This document shows, one piece after another, positions 9,560 through 17,261 of a stretch of DNA of 64,000 nt. A program made the position numbers and the translations under genes. A model generated the notes under the pieces. That model searched no databases, had not been told where the DNA came from, and was given only the letters and a program-made list of their open reading frames with translations. Position 1 is the first letter of the stretch; each line of letters begins with the position of its first letter. The DNA lies in assembly GCA_963746955.1 (NCBI GenBank), contig CAVVDR010000009.1, positions 186,001 through 250,000 of the forward strand, read 5' to 3'. The stretch is from DASQBT01 sp963746955 (lineage in GTDB: Bacteria; Pseudomonadota; Gammaproteobacteria; Burkholderiales; Thiobacillaceae).

Positions 9560-9754
9560 CTACTTCCGGACAGGCGTCTTCTTCGTTATGCCGATGCGCC
9601 CGTGAACTGCTCCGGGCGCTCGTTTCAAGGGCACTACGTTGCTGTTGTCTTGCGACGGAGCCTTGCGATCTACCATTCGCAGGAAGTCACCGAGATTGCC
9701 CACATTGGTGAACCTACCTACGTCCCCTAGCCATTTCAGTGTCAGAGAAGACAA
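9560..9754 (-). CDS. Small unrecognised protein (64 aa) behind a sigma-54 promoter
   Basis: The start is TTG at 9754, with AGGAG nine bases upstream (9764-9768), and the product has 64 codons. It is basic, contains LKWLGDVGRFTNVGNLGDFL near the N-terminus and ends in KKTPVRK. There is no signal peptide or membrane segment, and I recognise no family. Support comes from context: a consensus sigma-54 promoter at 9801-9816 points at it and would give a leader of about 36 bases. The divergent neighbour is a histidine kinase/NtrC-type activator pair. The transcript could instead be a regulatory RNA or run on to the SulP gene. Confidence 0.5.
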   Translation of the reverse strand: MSSLTLKWLGDVGRFTNVGNLGDFLRMVDRKAPSQDNSNVVPLKRAPGAVHGRIGITKKTPVRK

Positions 9755-9800
9755 TTTGCTGCACTCCTATATACTTTGAGGGTTATCCGGAACTTGTGTA

Positions 9801-9816
9801 AGCAAGCGGCGTGCCA
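9801..9816 (-). promoter_or_regulatory. Sigma-54 (-24/-12) promoter
   Basis: Read on the minus strand the sequence is TGGCACGCCGCTTGCT, matching the consensus TGGCACG-N4-TTGCW at every defined position with correct GG-N10-GC spacing. Predicted transcription starts near 9790 and runs left toward the 64-codon ORF. A gene for an NtrC-type activator lies on the other side (11483-12853). Confidence 0.85.
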
Positions 9817-9973
9817 CTAGTATATCTGTATGTTTTTTAAGGTATATCTCACTTTTTCGCCTGAAAGCCCATTGCAGATTTAAATGGTCCGAGCAGCCCC
9901 GATGCTTAGGCAGCCAAACAAGACACGGGGGTAGTCTTTCCCGACAGCGTATTGTTGCGTTACTGACGCTCAC

Positions 9974-9990
9974 TGTTGTAAAATGCAACA
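9974..9990. promoter_or_regulatory. Candidate activator-binding dyad
   Basis: TGTTGTAAAATGCAACA is an interrupted palindrome with 6/7-base half sites. It overlaps the start codon of the histidine kinase gene and lies about 185 bases upstream of the predicted sigma-54 start site. That distance is normal for an enhancer bound by an NtrC-family protein. Only one such dyad was noticed, so assignment is tentative. Confidence 0.35.
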
Positions 9991-11470
9991 CTCTTCCCCA
10001 TCCTCGATATCCGACATGCAAGCATCACTTCAAGGCAAGCTCAAACTCGGATACCTGCTCGTCGCCATCCTGACCGTGGCCGTTTCCATCTATACGTTTG
10101 ACAAGATCCGCGTTGTTGAACAACGAGTCCTGCTCGGGGAGCGGGTGACTGAACTGTTTGATGTCGCAATGGAAATCCGCCGCTTTGAACGCAACTTCTT
10201 CTTGCACGGACAAGAGATCGATCGAAGTGAAAACGCGCTTTATGTCGAGAAGTTGCGTACGCTGCTGAACAAGAGTGAGGCAGATTTTTCCCAGCTGGGC
10301 GCGTCGCAACATGTGGGCACCCTGCGCAAGGACCTGGATGCCTACCAAGCCTTGATGACAGCATATGCCCGCGCCAGTGCTGATAACACCTCACAGCAAT
10401 CTGGACTGGAGCCAAAAATCCGGCGCGCCGGTCAGGAAATTGTGGCCATCACCCAAGATGCAACGACATCTGAACGACGCATGGTTCGGACTTTCCTGCG
10501 GGATTTGAGATTCACTCTTGTGATCTACATCGCTGGCCTTGCTCTGCTGATGGTCGGGGTTGGACAAGTTCTCTCTCGTCGCGTTGTCCGGCCTCTGAGG
10601 ATGATGGTCGGCAGTGTTGAAGCCATCCACCAGGGGAACCGGGGCCAGTTGCCCATGCCTTCGCAGGACAGGGAAATCGTCGCCATCATCAATGCCTTCA
10701 ACCAGATGTTGACGGAACTGGAGCAGCGGCAAAAGCATCTGATGCGCTCTGAAAGACTGGCTTCTCTGGGAACCATGCTTTCCGGCGTCGCCCACGAACT
10801 GAACAACCCGCTTTCCAACATCTGGTCCTCTTGCCAAATCCTTTTGGAAGAAATCGGTGAGGCGGATACCGAAGCGCAGAAGAGATTGCTCTTGCAGATT
10901 GACGAGCAAAGCGAACGGGCCCGCCTCATTGTCCGTTCACTGCTAGACTTCGCACGCGACCGACATTTCAAGATGGAATCCTTGCCGCTACGCCCGCTGG
11001 TCGAGCAGACCGTGAAATTTCTCAAGAGCGACGTGCCGAAGGGGGTGAAAGTCACGGTTGACGTCCCGGATGACGCAACCCTTCCCGCCGACAGGCAGCG
11101 ATTGCAGCAAGCCTTGCTGAACCTGATAAAGAACGCAGTCCAGGCCGTTGGAAATGCGGGCGAGGTTTCAATCACCGCACGCAAGGTGACGCCGGTCGAT
11201 CGCACCGCGAAACTGTTTCCGTCTGGCTGCCAGGTGGACGGCGATGCCATCGACATTGTGGTTGCCGATGACGGTCCGGGCATCGCGCCGGATTTATTGC
11301 CAAGGATTTTCGATCCCTTCTTTACCACCAAGGATGTGGGGCACGGCATGGGCTTGGGCCTTTTTATCGTGTACGAAATCGTCGATGAACATGGCGGCTG
11401 TATTGTCGCAGGCAACAACACGCCCAAGGGCGCGGTCTTCCAAATCAGGCTGCCGTTGCGGACCGAATAG
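9983..11470 (+). CDS. Membrane sensor histidine kinase (NtrB/AtoS-like)
   Basis: 495 residues. Membrane segments at about 21-40 and 177-198 flank a mostly helical periplasmic domain of about 135 residues. HAMP (about 195-250), HisKA with H271 in VAHELNNPLSN, and a HATPase domain (LLNLIKNAVQA, DDGPGIAP, GMGLGLFI) follow. The next gene, 12 bases downstream, is a sigma-54 activator, so the two form an operon. An alternative start is the ATG 11 codons in (10016). The helical-bundle sensor suggests a small-molecule or envelope signal, but no ligand can be named. Confidence 0.92.
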   Translation: MQHSSPSSISDMQASLQGKLKLGYLLVAILTVAVSIYTFDKIRVVEQRVLLGERVTELFDVAMEIRRFERNFFLHGQEIDRSENALYVEKLRTLLNKSEADFSQLGASQHVGTLRKDLDAYQALMTAYARASADNTSQQSGLEPKIRRAGQEIVAITQDATTSERRMVRTFLRDLRFTLVIYIAGLALLMVGVGQVLSRRVVRPLRMMVGSVEAIHQGNRGQLPMPSQDREIVAIINAFNQMLTELEQRQKHLMRSERLASLGTMLSGVAHELNNPLSNIWSSCQILLEEIGEADTEAQKRLLLQIDEQSERARLIVRSLLDFARDRHFKMESLPLRPLVEQTVKFLKSDVPKGVKVTVDVPDDATLPADRQRLQQALLNLIKNAVQAVGNAGEVSITARKVTPVDRTAKLFPSGCQVDGDAIDIVVADDGPGIAPDLLPRIFDPFFTTKDVGHGMGLGLFIVYEIVDEHGGCIVAGNNTPKGAVFQIRLPLRTE

Positions 11471-11482
11471 CGGGCACATACG

Positions 11483-12853
11483 ATGGAAAACACAAGCAAA
11501 AGAATTGGAAAGATCCTGATCGTCGATGACGAAGACGTTGCCCTGCAGAATCTGGAACACGTGCTGAAGAAGGAAGGCTACGACGTGACTACGGCGAGCA
11601 CGGGTACGCAAGGCATGGCGCTGATTGGCGGTCAGTCATTCGACCTGCTGCTGACCGACCTGAGAATGGAAAACATTGACGGCATGCAGTTGCTCAGGGC
11701 ATGCAAGGAAAGACAGACCGGCGCCGAGGTGATCATGATCACCGGTTACGCCACGACAGAATCCGCGGTGGCCGCCATGCGCGAGGGCGCTTTCCATTAC
11801 ATTGCCAAGCCTTTCCGACTCGACGAGGTGCGCCAGGTGGTCGCCGAGGCACTGGATAAGGTCAGGCTAAAACGGGAAAACCAGGCACTCCGTGATCAGT
11901 TGGACAGTTTCCGGGGGCGAGTCAAGATCATTACCGAAGACACGCGCATGCAGAAATTGCTGGAGATGGTGCGCCAGGTAGGTCCAACCGGGTGCAATGT
12001 GCTAATTACCGGCGAATCAGGCACCGGCAAGGAACTGTTTGCGCGCTACCTGCACGAACATGGCGGTCGGCCCGACGGTCCATTTGTGGCGGTGAACTGC
12101 GGCGCCTTCAACGAGGAACTGCTGGCCAACGAACTGTTTGGCAATGAAAAAGGCGCCTTCACCGGCGCTGTTGGCAAGCACGGCCTGATCGAAACCGCCA
12201 ATACCGGCACGCTCTTCCTCGACGAAGTCACGGAAATGTCCACAGCCATGCAGGTCAAGCTGCTGCGTGTCATTCAGGAACGAGAAGTGCTGCGTCTGGG
12301 TGGCACACAGCCCAAGATGGTGGACATTCGCATCTGTGCCGCCACAAACAGGGATGTGCCAGAGCAAGTGAAGACCGGTCGATTTCGCCAAGACCTGTAC
12401 TTCCGCCTGAACGTCGTCAACCTGCACATCCCGCCCCTGGCCGAGCGCCGCGACGACATCCCCCTGCTGGCCCACCACTTCCTCAATAAATGCACTGCAC
12501 TGATGAATAGAGAGGTCACGCAAATCTCCCCTGAAGTCCTGGATCTGCTCAAGGATTACAACTACCCGGGCAACGTGCGCGAACTGGAAAACATCATCGA
12601 ACGGGGCGTTGCGCTGTGCAACGGCAACGAGATAGAACTGGACCACCTTCCGGACGCCGTGCGGAAGGCCTCCCGGCGCCCGTTCCGCAAGCAGGACGGA
12701 CGGCTGCCCAGCCTTGAGGAACAAGAAAGGGACTATATCCAGTGGGTGTTGAAGGAGACCGCCGGCAATCAGACTATGGCCGCCCAGATCCTCGGCATCG
12801 ATCGGGTGTCATTGTGGCGCAAGCTTAAAAAGACCCATGCGGAAAAGGCGTGA
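11483..12853 (+). CDS. Sigma-54-dependent response regulator, NtrC family
   Basis: 456 residues, complete. The receiver has phosphoacceptor D59 in LLLTDLRM and a lysine in IAKPF. The AAA+ domain has Walker A GESGTGKE (177-184), GAFTGA (224-229), Walker B in TLFLDEVTEM and an arginine-finger region. The C-terminal Fis-type helix-turn-helix ends in NQTMAAQILGIDRVSLWRKLKK. It is co-transcribed with the kinase. All residues needed for sigma-54 activation are present. The adjacent consensus sigma-54 promoter is the obvious candidate target. Confidence 0.95.
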   Translation: MENTSKRIGKILIVDDEDVALQNLEHVLKKEGYDVTTASTGTQGMALIGGQSFDLLLTDLRMENIDGMQLLRACKERQTGAEVIMITGYATTESAVAAMREGAFHYIAKPFRLDEVRQVVAEALDKVRLKRENQALRDQLDSFRGRVKIITEDTRMQKLLEMVRQVGPTGCNVLITGESGTGKELFARYLHEHGGRPDGPFVAVNCGAFNEELLANELFGNEKGAFTGAVGKHGLIETANTGTLFLDEVTEMSTAMQVKLLRVIQEREVLRLGGTQPKMVDIRICAATNRDVPEQVKTGRFRQDLYFRLNVVNLHIPPLAERRDDIPLLAHHFLNKCTALMNREVTQISPEVLDLLKDYNYPGNVRELENIIERGVALCNGNEIELDHLPDAVRKASRRPFRKQDGRLPSLEEQERDYIQWVLKETAGNQTMAAQILGIDRVSLWRKLKKTHAEKA

Positions 12854-13329
12854 GCCTTATCTGGTAGTTTCCCGATGATCTGAGAGCCAGCCACCAACGT
12901 CAATTCTTAGCAGAACCTGCCTTCGCCTCAGGCTTGCTGCTTTCTTTCGTTTCGACTGGCAGCAAATCCAACTTGCTCCTATCTCCCATCAGTACCGTGA
13001 ACAGCGCGGGTAATCATAGGCTGCACCGCTTTCCCACGTTGTCCGGCGACCAAATCGGCTGAGACAATCAGGGCCCGGCGCGCACGGCAAGCGCAGGGAA
13101 CAGCAGGCAAAGCGCTTGGTCCGCGCTGGGCCCATGCCCCCCTGAAGTCGATGAATCCGGGAGCCTACACAGGCTGGCCACGCGCAACCGTGAACCTTGC
13201 GTTGCGCGTCGGACATGTGGAGGGAATTCCTCCCGGCGAATGCACGATGCCCGTATCACCTCTGAAGGGCCGGCTCGTTGCAACCCGCCGCCTATAATCA
13301 CGGGACGGCCAACTCGTGGAGATGAAAGC
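12854..13329. other. Intergenic region between regulator and YidB-like gene
   Basis: Apart from a possible gene relic on the minus strand (listed separately) there is no supported gene. The YidB-like gene's ribosome site (TGGAGA) lies at the right edge. Confidence 0.5.
12900..13060 (-). pseudogene. Possible C-terminal relic of an unrecognised protein
   Basis: Read on the minus strand the end of this stretch is open and protein-like: ALFTVLMGDRSKLDLLP followed by a hydrophilic Lys/Glu/Ser/Ala tail, ending at TGA (12900-12902). An upstream stop blocks the frame, but a neighbouring frame carries ESGAAYDYP immediately before, as if one base were missing near 13010. No family was recognised and no start can be assigned. 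It may be chance. Confidence 0.25.
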
Positions 13330-13905
13330 ATGGGACTTCTTGATTCAATTATCGGCAGCATGACGGGCGGCAATCAGCAGCAAGGCGCCATGGGCAGCAA
13401 AGGCGCGTTGATGATTGCCCTGCTCACCATGATGATGAACAAGGCCGGCGGCGCAAACCAGGGTGGCGGCGCGCTGGGCAACATCCTCGGCAGTCTGACG
13501 GGGGGAAGCGCTCAAGGCGGTGCGGGTTTAGGCGGCATTCTCGGCGGCCTATTCGGCGGCGGCAACCAGACCGGCGCCGCGGCGCCAGCAGCAAATCTGG
13601 AAGGGGCGCTGGGCGGACTCAGCGGCATACGCGACCTGTTCCAGAAGGCCGGCCTGGGCGAGCATGTCGATTCCTGGATCGGCACCGGCGACAACCAGCC
13701 CGTCTCAGCCGACCAGATCAAACAGGCGCTGGGCGCTTCCGGCCACTTGGGCCAACTCGCGCAGGCCGCCGGCCTTTCCGAAAATGAAGCCGCGCAGCAT
13801 CTTACTGAACTGCTCCCCGAAATCGTCAACAAGCTAACCCCGCAAGGCAGCATCCCGGCCGGTGGCGGCGACATCGTTGGCATGCTGAAGAAGATGATGG
13901 GGTAG
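13330..13905 (+). CDS. YidB-like DUF937 protein
   Basis: 191 residues. The start ATG at 13330 (MGLLDSIIGSM) is preceded by TGGAGA; the frame is open upstream but without a ribosome site. The N-terminal half is very rich in glycine, asparagine and glutamine. The C-terminal half carries the DUF937/YidB core (DSWIGTGDNQPVSADQIKQA; LTELLPEIVNKLTPQG; GGGDIVGMLKKM). Family members are small conserved proteins of unknown function. A fragment of a second copy lies at 4686-4788. Confidence 0.88.
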   Translation: MGLLDSIIGSMTGGNQQQGAMGSKGALMIALLTMMMNKAGGANQGGGALGNILGSLTGGSAQGGAGLGGILGGLFGGGNQTGAAAPAANLEGALGGLSGIRDLFQKAGLGEHVDSWIGTGDNQPVSADQIKQALGASGHLGQLAQAAGLSENEAAQHLTELLPEIVNKLTPQGSIPAGGGDIVGMLKKMMG

Positions 13906-13978
13906 AAGAGCGATGGGCCGGGGATAGCCTGGCAGCCCAGAGGGGGTAAGACCAAACGAGATGTTGCCTGTTGATCGA

Positions 13979-14052
13979 ACTGGATTGCCACGGGCCTTCG
14001 GCCCTCGCAATGACGTCATTGCAAGGAGGCAACGCCGACGAAGCAGTCCAGT
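13979..14052. repeat. Nested inverted-repeat element (74 bp)
   Basis: The outer arms ACTGGATTGC (13979-13988) and GCAGTCCAGT (14043-14052) pair at 9 of 10 positions. Inside lie a hairpin GGGCCTTCGGCCC (13992-14004) and a perfect 16-base palindrome GCAATGACGTCATTGC (14007-14022). The design is that of a non-coding palindromic repeat unit. Confidence 0.6.
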
Positions 14053-14145
14053 CATAGTCCTTCAAACTCCTTCCCCTCGCCCCGCCTGCGGGGAGAAGGT
14101 GGCCCAACGGGCCGGGGGGGAAGTCCCCCTCTGTGCTGCCGAGGG

Positions 14146-14257
14146 CGAAGGCTTGAATTGGGGGAAGTTGAGGCGAGCATGTTTGAGCACGTGGACGCCC
14201 AGATGATTTTCCTGGGCGGATCGTGCGAGTTTGCGAGCCGCCCAATTCAAGCCTTCG
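14146..14257. repeat. 112-bp element bounded by 17-bp perfect inverted repeats
   Basis: The left arm CGAAGGCTTGAATTGGG (14146-14162) is exactly complementary to the right arm (14241-14257). The interior shows no ORF. It could be a miniature transposable element or a structured repeat. No target duplication is evident. Confidence 0.6.
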
Positions 14258-14311
14258 ACCGAGGTTCACCCCGCAGGGGCAGTACAGCGGGGTCGCCTTT
14301 TCTTTGGTTAT

Positions 14312-14337
14312 CTTTCTTTTGGCGAACCAAAAGAAAG
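14312..14337. repeat. Perfect 11-bp hairpin, CTTTCTTTTGG type
   Basis: CTTTCTTTTGG-CGAA-CCAAAAGAAAG forms a perfect stem with a tetraloop. It is preceded by TTTCTTTGGTTAT. This motif is a frequent intergenic repeat in proteobacteria, by general familiarity. It may also act as a bidirectional terminator-like structure downstream of the gene at 14420-14863. Confidence 0.6.
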
Positions 14338-14419
14338 TAACTTGCCGCCGGGCAACCCCCGGCCTCCTGCCCTAATCAAACCAATAGCATTCGGAGTAAT
14401 GTGCTGCGCCTATTACACC

Positions 14420-14863
14420 CTACGGGGCTGAAAACAAAATCTCGCTAATGCCTTCACCATCAATTCTGGTTCGGCATTTTATTGGGTTATCGGCCATGCA
14501 TGTCTTTGGGATAGATTCCCATGTCTTGCCTTGCATAACATGCCCACATGCCGGACAAATAACTTCCCACCCACAGACAATTTTGGTCATGCGGTAACGG
14601 CCAAATCTCATCAGGTTTGTTACCAGTGTTGTTTGCTTGTCAAGATCATACGTATCCCACGGTTCAGGGGTAACTCCGCCCCTTGTGAGATCGATAAGAC
14701 GATACGTCCGAGTTAACCGCGGCTCCCCTGTCTGGCGGTCCTTGATAGACGTTGTGAAATATTCAAAACGACAGTCGTTATCTAGAGAATCCAAGACGAT
14801 TTTAAGTTCAAGGTTTTCCAGTAAACGGCGAACGGTGTGCGCGTCAGGTGCGTCGGTCAGCAT
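14420..14863 (-). CDS. Unrecognised protein with C-terminal zinc-ribbon-like cysteines
   Basis: 147 residues; no family recognised. The C-terminal part has CPACGH then C and C about 17 and 25 residues later, which could bind zinc. The rest is hydrophilic with no membrane segment. It lies 30 bases downstream of the exonuclease-BRCT gene on the same strand, suggesting a two-gene unit. Base composition (about half GC) is lower than in neighbouring genes, and palindromic repeats abut its 3' side, hinting at acquired DNA. Confidence 0.6.
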   Translation of the reverse strand: MLTDAPDAHTVRRLLENLELKIVLDSLDNDCRFEYFTTSIKDRQTGEPRLTRTYRLIDLTRGGVTPEPWDTYDLDKQTTLVTNLMRFGRYRMTKIVCGWEVICPACGHVMQGKTWESIPKTCMADNPIKCRTRIDGEGISEILFSAP

Positions 14864-14893
14864 GATGGGGATTCCGATTGGGAAGCATGGCGT

Positions 14894-15757
14894 TTAACCC
14901 GCGAGATCGACAAGACGAAGAAAATCACTTTCCTTTAAGATTCGAATCGCATGGCCTTTAGCTATCAATTCTTCGGCTTTCCGATGCTTGATACTCTTTT
15001 CGTGCCCGGCCAACTTTTGAATATCTTGGTCGCCAACAACTAGAAGTGTTGTTGTCTTTCTTACGCCCGTCACGACATCGCATCCAGCCTTGGCCGCAAG
15101 CGCTGCGGCCTCGCGTCGTGGCAGCGTTAGAGCCCCTGTGAATACCATTTCTTCTCCAGCGAGCACGCCATCAGGATTACCCTCCATCGTGATTGGTTCA
15201 GCGGAGCTGGGATTTATTGGCTGATGAACGCGAGTCATCCAGGCATCAAGCCCAACGCCTGTTGTCTTGATTGCCTGCAAAAGAACCTCTCCAGCAGCCC
15301 GCGCATCTTCTACGGCATCGTGGGGGGTGAAGGATATTCCCAACTCACCACACACGTTGGTTAGCCCATACCCTTTGCGTGACCACTGCGTCCATGCGCG
15401 GCGGACAACGCGAGCCGAATCAAGCCACTGGCAAGAGATACCGGAAAGGTTGTGCTTCGCAATGGCTTGGGACAAGGCTGTTCGATCAAATGACGTATGA
15501 CTAACTACGAGACGATGTTGTAGGCGAACTAGCATTGCAGCGTAAATCTGCTGAAATGTGGGAGCGTCTTTGACTGTGACTTCATCGATTCCATGAATAT
15601 CGACGTTGATCCAGTCAAAGTAGTCCTCCGGATTGACCAGTGACCCCCAGCTCTCAACAACTCTTCCATCCTCAAACGTAACCAAACCTACCTGACAAAT
15701 GCTGGCAAGGTCGGCGTTTGCCGTTTCAAAGTCAATGGCGACGAATCTCTCGGGCAT
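14894..15757 (-). CDS. DnaQ-like 3'-5' exonuclease with C-terminal BRCT domain
   Basis: 287 residues. The N-terminal DEDDh exonuclease fold has D9 and E11 (AIDFETA), D91 (SHTSFDRTAL), H146 and D151 (HDAVEDARA), so all catalytic residues are present. The C-terminal part from about 195 (EEMVFTGAL ... AAKAGCDVVTGV ... TLLVVGDQD) is a BRCT domain like that at the end of NAD-dependent DNA ligases. Stand-alone proteins of this kind are related to the epsilon subunit and are probably involved in DNA repair. Composition differs from the flanking housekeeping genes. Confidence 0.85.
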   Translation of the reverse strand: MPERFVAIDFETANADLASICQVGLVTFEDGRVVESWGSLVNPEDYFDWINVDIHGIDEVTVKDAPTFQQIYAAMLVRLQHRLVVSHTSFDRTALSQAIAKHNLSGISCQWLDSARVVRRAWTQWSRKGYGLTNVCGELGISFTPHDAVEDARAAGEVLLQAIKTTGVGLDAWMTRVHQPINPSSAEPITMEGNPDGVLAGEEMVFTGALTLPRREAAALAAKAGCDVVTGVRKTTTLLVVGDQDIQKLAGHEKSIKHRKAEELIAKGHAIRILKESDFLRLVDLAG

Positions 15758-15777
15758 GTTGAAGGCCTTTCTCAGCC

Positions 15778-17250
15778 TTACCCCGTCCCCCCCACCGTCA
15801 ACCCATCTATCCTCAACGTCGGCTGCCCCACGCCCACCGGCACGCTCTGCCCTTCCTTGCCACAGGTTCCCACGCCGGGGTCGAGCTTCATGTCGTTGCC
15901 GATCATCTCGACGCGGGTCAGCGCATCGGGGCCGTTGCCGATGAGTGTCGCGCCTTTCACCGGGTAGGTGACCTTGCCGTTTTCGATCATGTAGGCCTCG
16001 GCGGTGGAGAACACAAACTTGCCGTTGGTGATATCGACCTGGCCGCCGCCGAAGTTGACGGCAAAGACGCCGCGTTCGACCGAGGCGATGATCTCCCGCG
16101 GGTCCTTATCGCCAGCCAGCATGTAGGTGTTGGTCATGCGTGGCATGGGCAGGTGGGCGAACGATTCGCGCCTTCCATTTCCCGTAACCGGCACGCCCAT
16201 CAGGCGGGCATTGAGGCTGTCCTGCATGTAGCCGACCAGCACACCGTCCTCGATCAGGGCGGTGCACTGGGTGGGATTGCCTTCGTCATCGACATTGAGC
16301 GAGCCGCGCCGCTGGGGCAGCGTGCCGTCGTCGATCACCGTCACTCCCGGCGACGCCACCCGCTCGCCCATGCGGCCCGAGAATGCCGAACTGCCTTTGC
16401 GGTTGAAATCGCCTTCCAGTCCGTGACCCACCGCTTCGTGCAGCAGGATGCCGGGCCAGCCCGGCCCCAATACGACAGGCATGACGCCGGCCGGCGCAGG
16501 CTTGGCCGCAAGATTGATAACCGCCTGGTGCACTGCTTGGCGCGCGTAGTCCTCAAGCTTGTCGTCGGTAAAATAGGCATAGTCGAAGCGCCCGCCCCCA
16601 CCGCCGGTACCCTGTTCGCGCCGCCCGTCCTGCTCAGCGATGACCTGCACGGAAAGCCTCACCAACGGCCGCACATCAGCTGCGGTCTGGCCATCGGAGC
16701 GCGCAACGTACACGACCTCGTATTCGGAGGCCAGATGCGCGATCACCTGACTCACGCGCGGGTCAAGCTTGCGCGCAATGGCTTCGACTCGTTCCAGCAG
16801 CGCCACCTTATGCGGGTCGGGCAGGCTGGCCAGCGGATCGACCGGTTGATACAGGTTGCGGCCTGCACCCGCCACCGCGACCGGCACCGCGCGGTCGTGC
16901 CCGGCGCGCGCGATGGCCCGCGTAGCGTCCGCCGCCTGCGACAATGCCTCGAGCGAAATGTCGTCGGAATAGGCAAATGCGGTCTTTTCGCCGGATACCG
17001 CACGCACACCCACACCCTGGTCAATATTGAAGCTGCCGGACTTGACCTGGCCTTCTTCCAGGGTCCAGGCTTCGGAACGGGTGTACTGGAAATACAGGTC
17101 GGCGTAATCCACTTCGCTGGCCATCAGCTTGCCGAACACCGGGGTCAGTTGACTGGCATCCAGTTGATTGGGCATCAGCAGGATAGCGCGGGCGGTTTCG
17201 AATAATTGTTCGGAAACCTGAAGGGCAGGCTGGGTATCTTTCAGTTTCAT
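15778..17250 (-). CDS. tldD: TldD metalloprotease subunit
   Basis: 490 residues, full length. It contains the zinc motif HEAVGHGLEGDF (from about 271) and the TldD/PmbA signatures ADLYFQYTRSE and DQGVGVRAVSG. TldD pairs with TldE (PmbA) to degrade unfolded peptides and to trim modified peptides; the partner is not in the window. The start ATG at 17250 has GGAGG seven bases upstream. It follows the nitrilase gene by 11 bases, so it probably belongs to a yhdP-nit-tldD operon. Confidence 0.95.
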   Translation of the reverse strand: MKLKDTQPALQVSEQLFETARAILLMPNQLDASQLTPVFGKLMASEVDYADLYFQYTRSEAWTLEEGQVKSGSFNIDQGVGVRAVSGEKTAFAYSDDISLEALSQAADATRAIARAGHDRAVPVAVAGAGRNLYQPVDPLASLPDPHKVALLERVEAIARKLDPRVSQVIAHLASEYEVVYVARSDGQTAADVRPLVRLSVQVIAEQDGRREQGTGGGGGRFDYAYFTDDKLEDYARQAVHQAVINLAAKPAPAGVMPVVLGPGWPGILLHEAVGHGLEGDFNRKGSSAFSGRMGERVASPGVTVIDDGTLPQRRGSLNVDDEGNPTQCTALIEDGVLVGYMQDSLNARLMGVPVTGNGRRESFAHLPMPRMTNTYMLAGDKDPREIIASVERGVFAVNFGGGQVDITNGKFVFSTAEAYMIENGKVTYPVKGATLIGNGPDALTRVEMIGNDMKLDPGVGTCGKEGQSVPVGVGQPTLRIDGLTVGGTG

Positions 17251-17261
17251 TACGGAACCTC

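Larger units (their letters stand above)
13906..14419. repeat. Cluster of intergenic palindromic repeats
   Basis: No gene is seen in this 514-base gap. It holds several inverted repeats resembling REP/MITE-type elements, three of which are listed separately. There are also short GC-rich palindromes near 14072-14116 (CCCCGCCTGCGGGG and GGCCCAACGGGCC). Such motifs commonly recur in intergenic regions of proteobacteria, but no second copy was found in this window. Confidence 0.6.
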
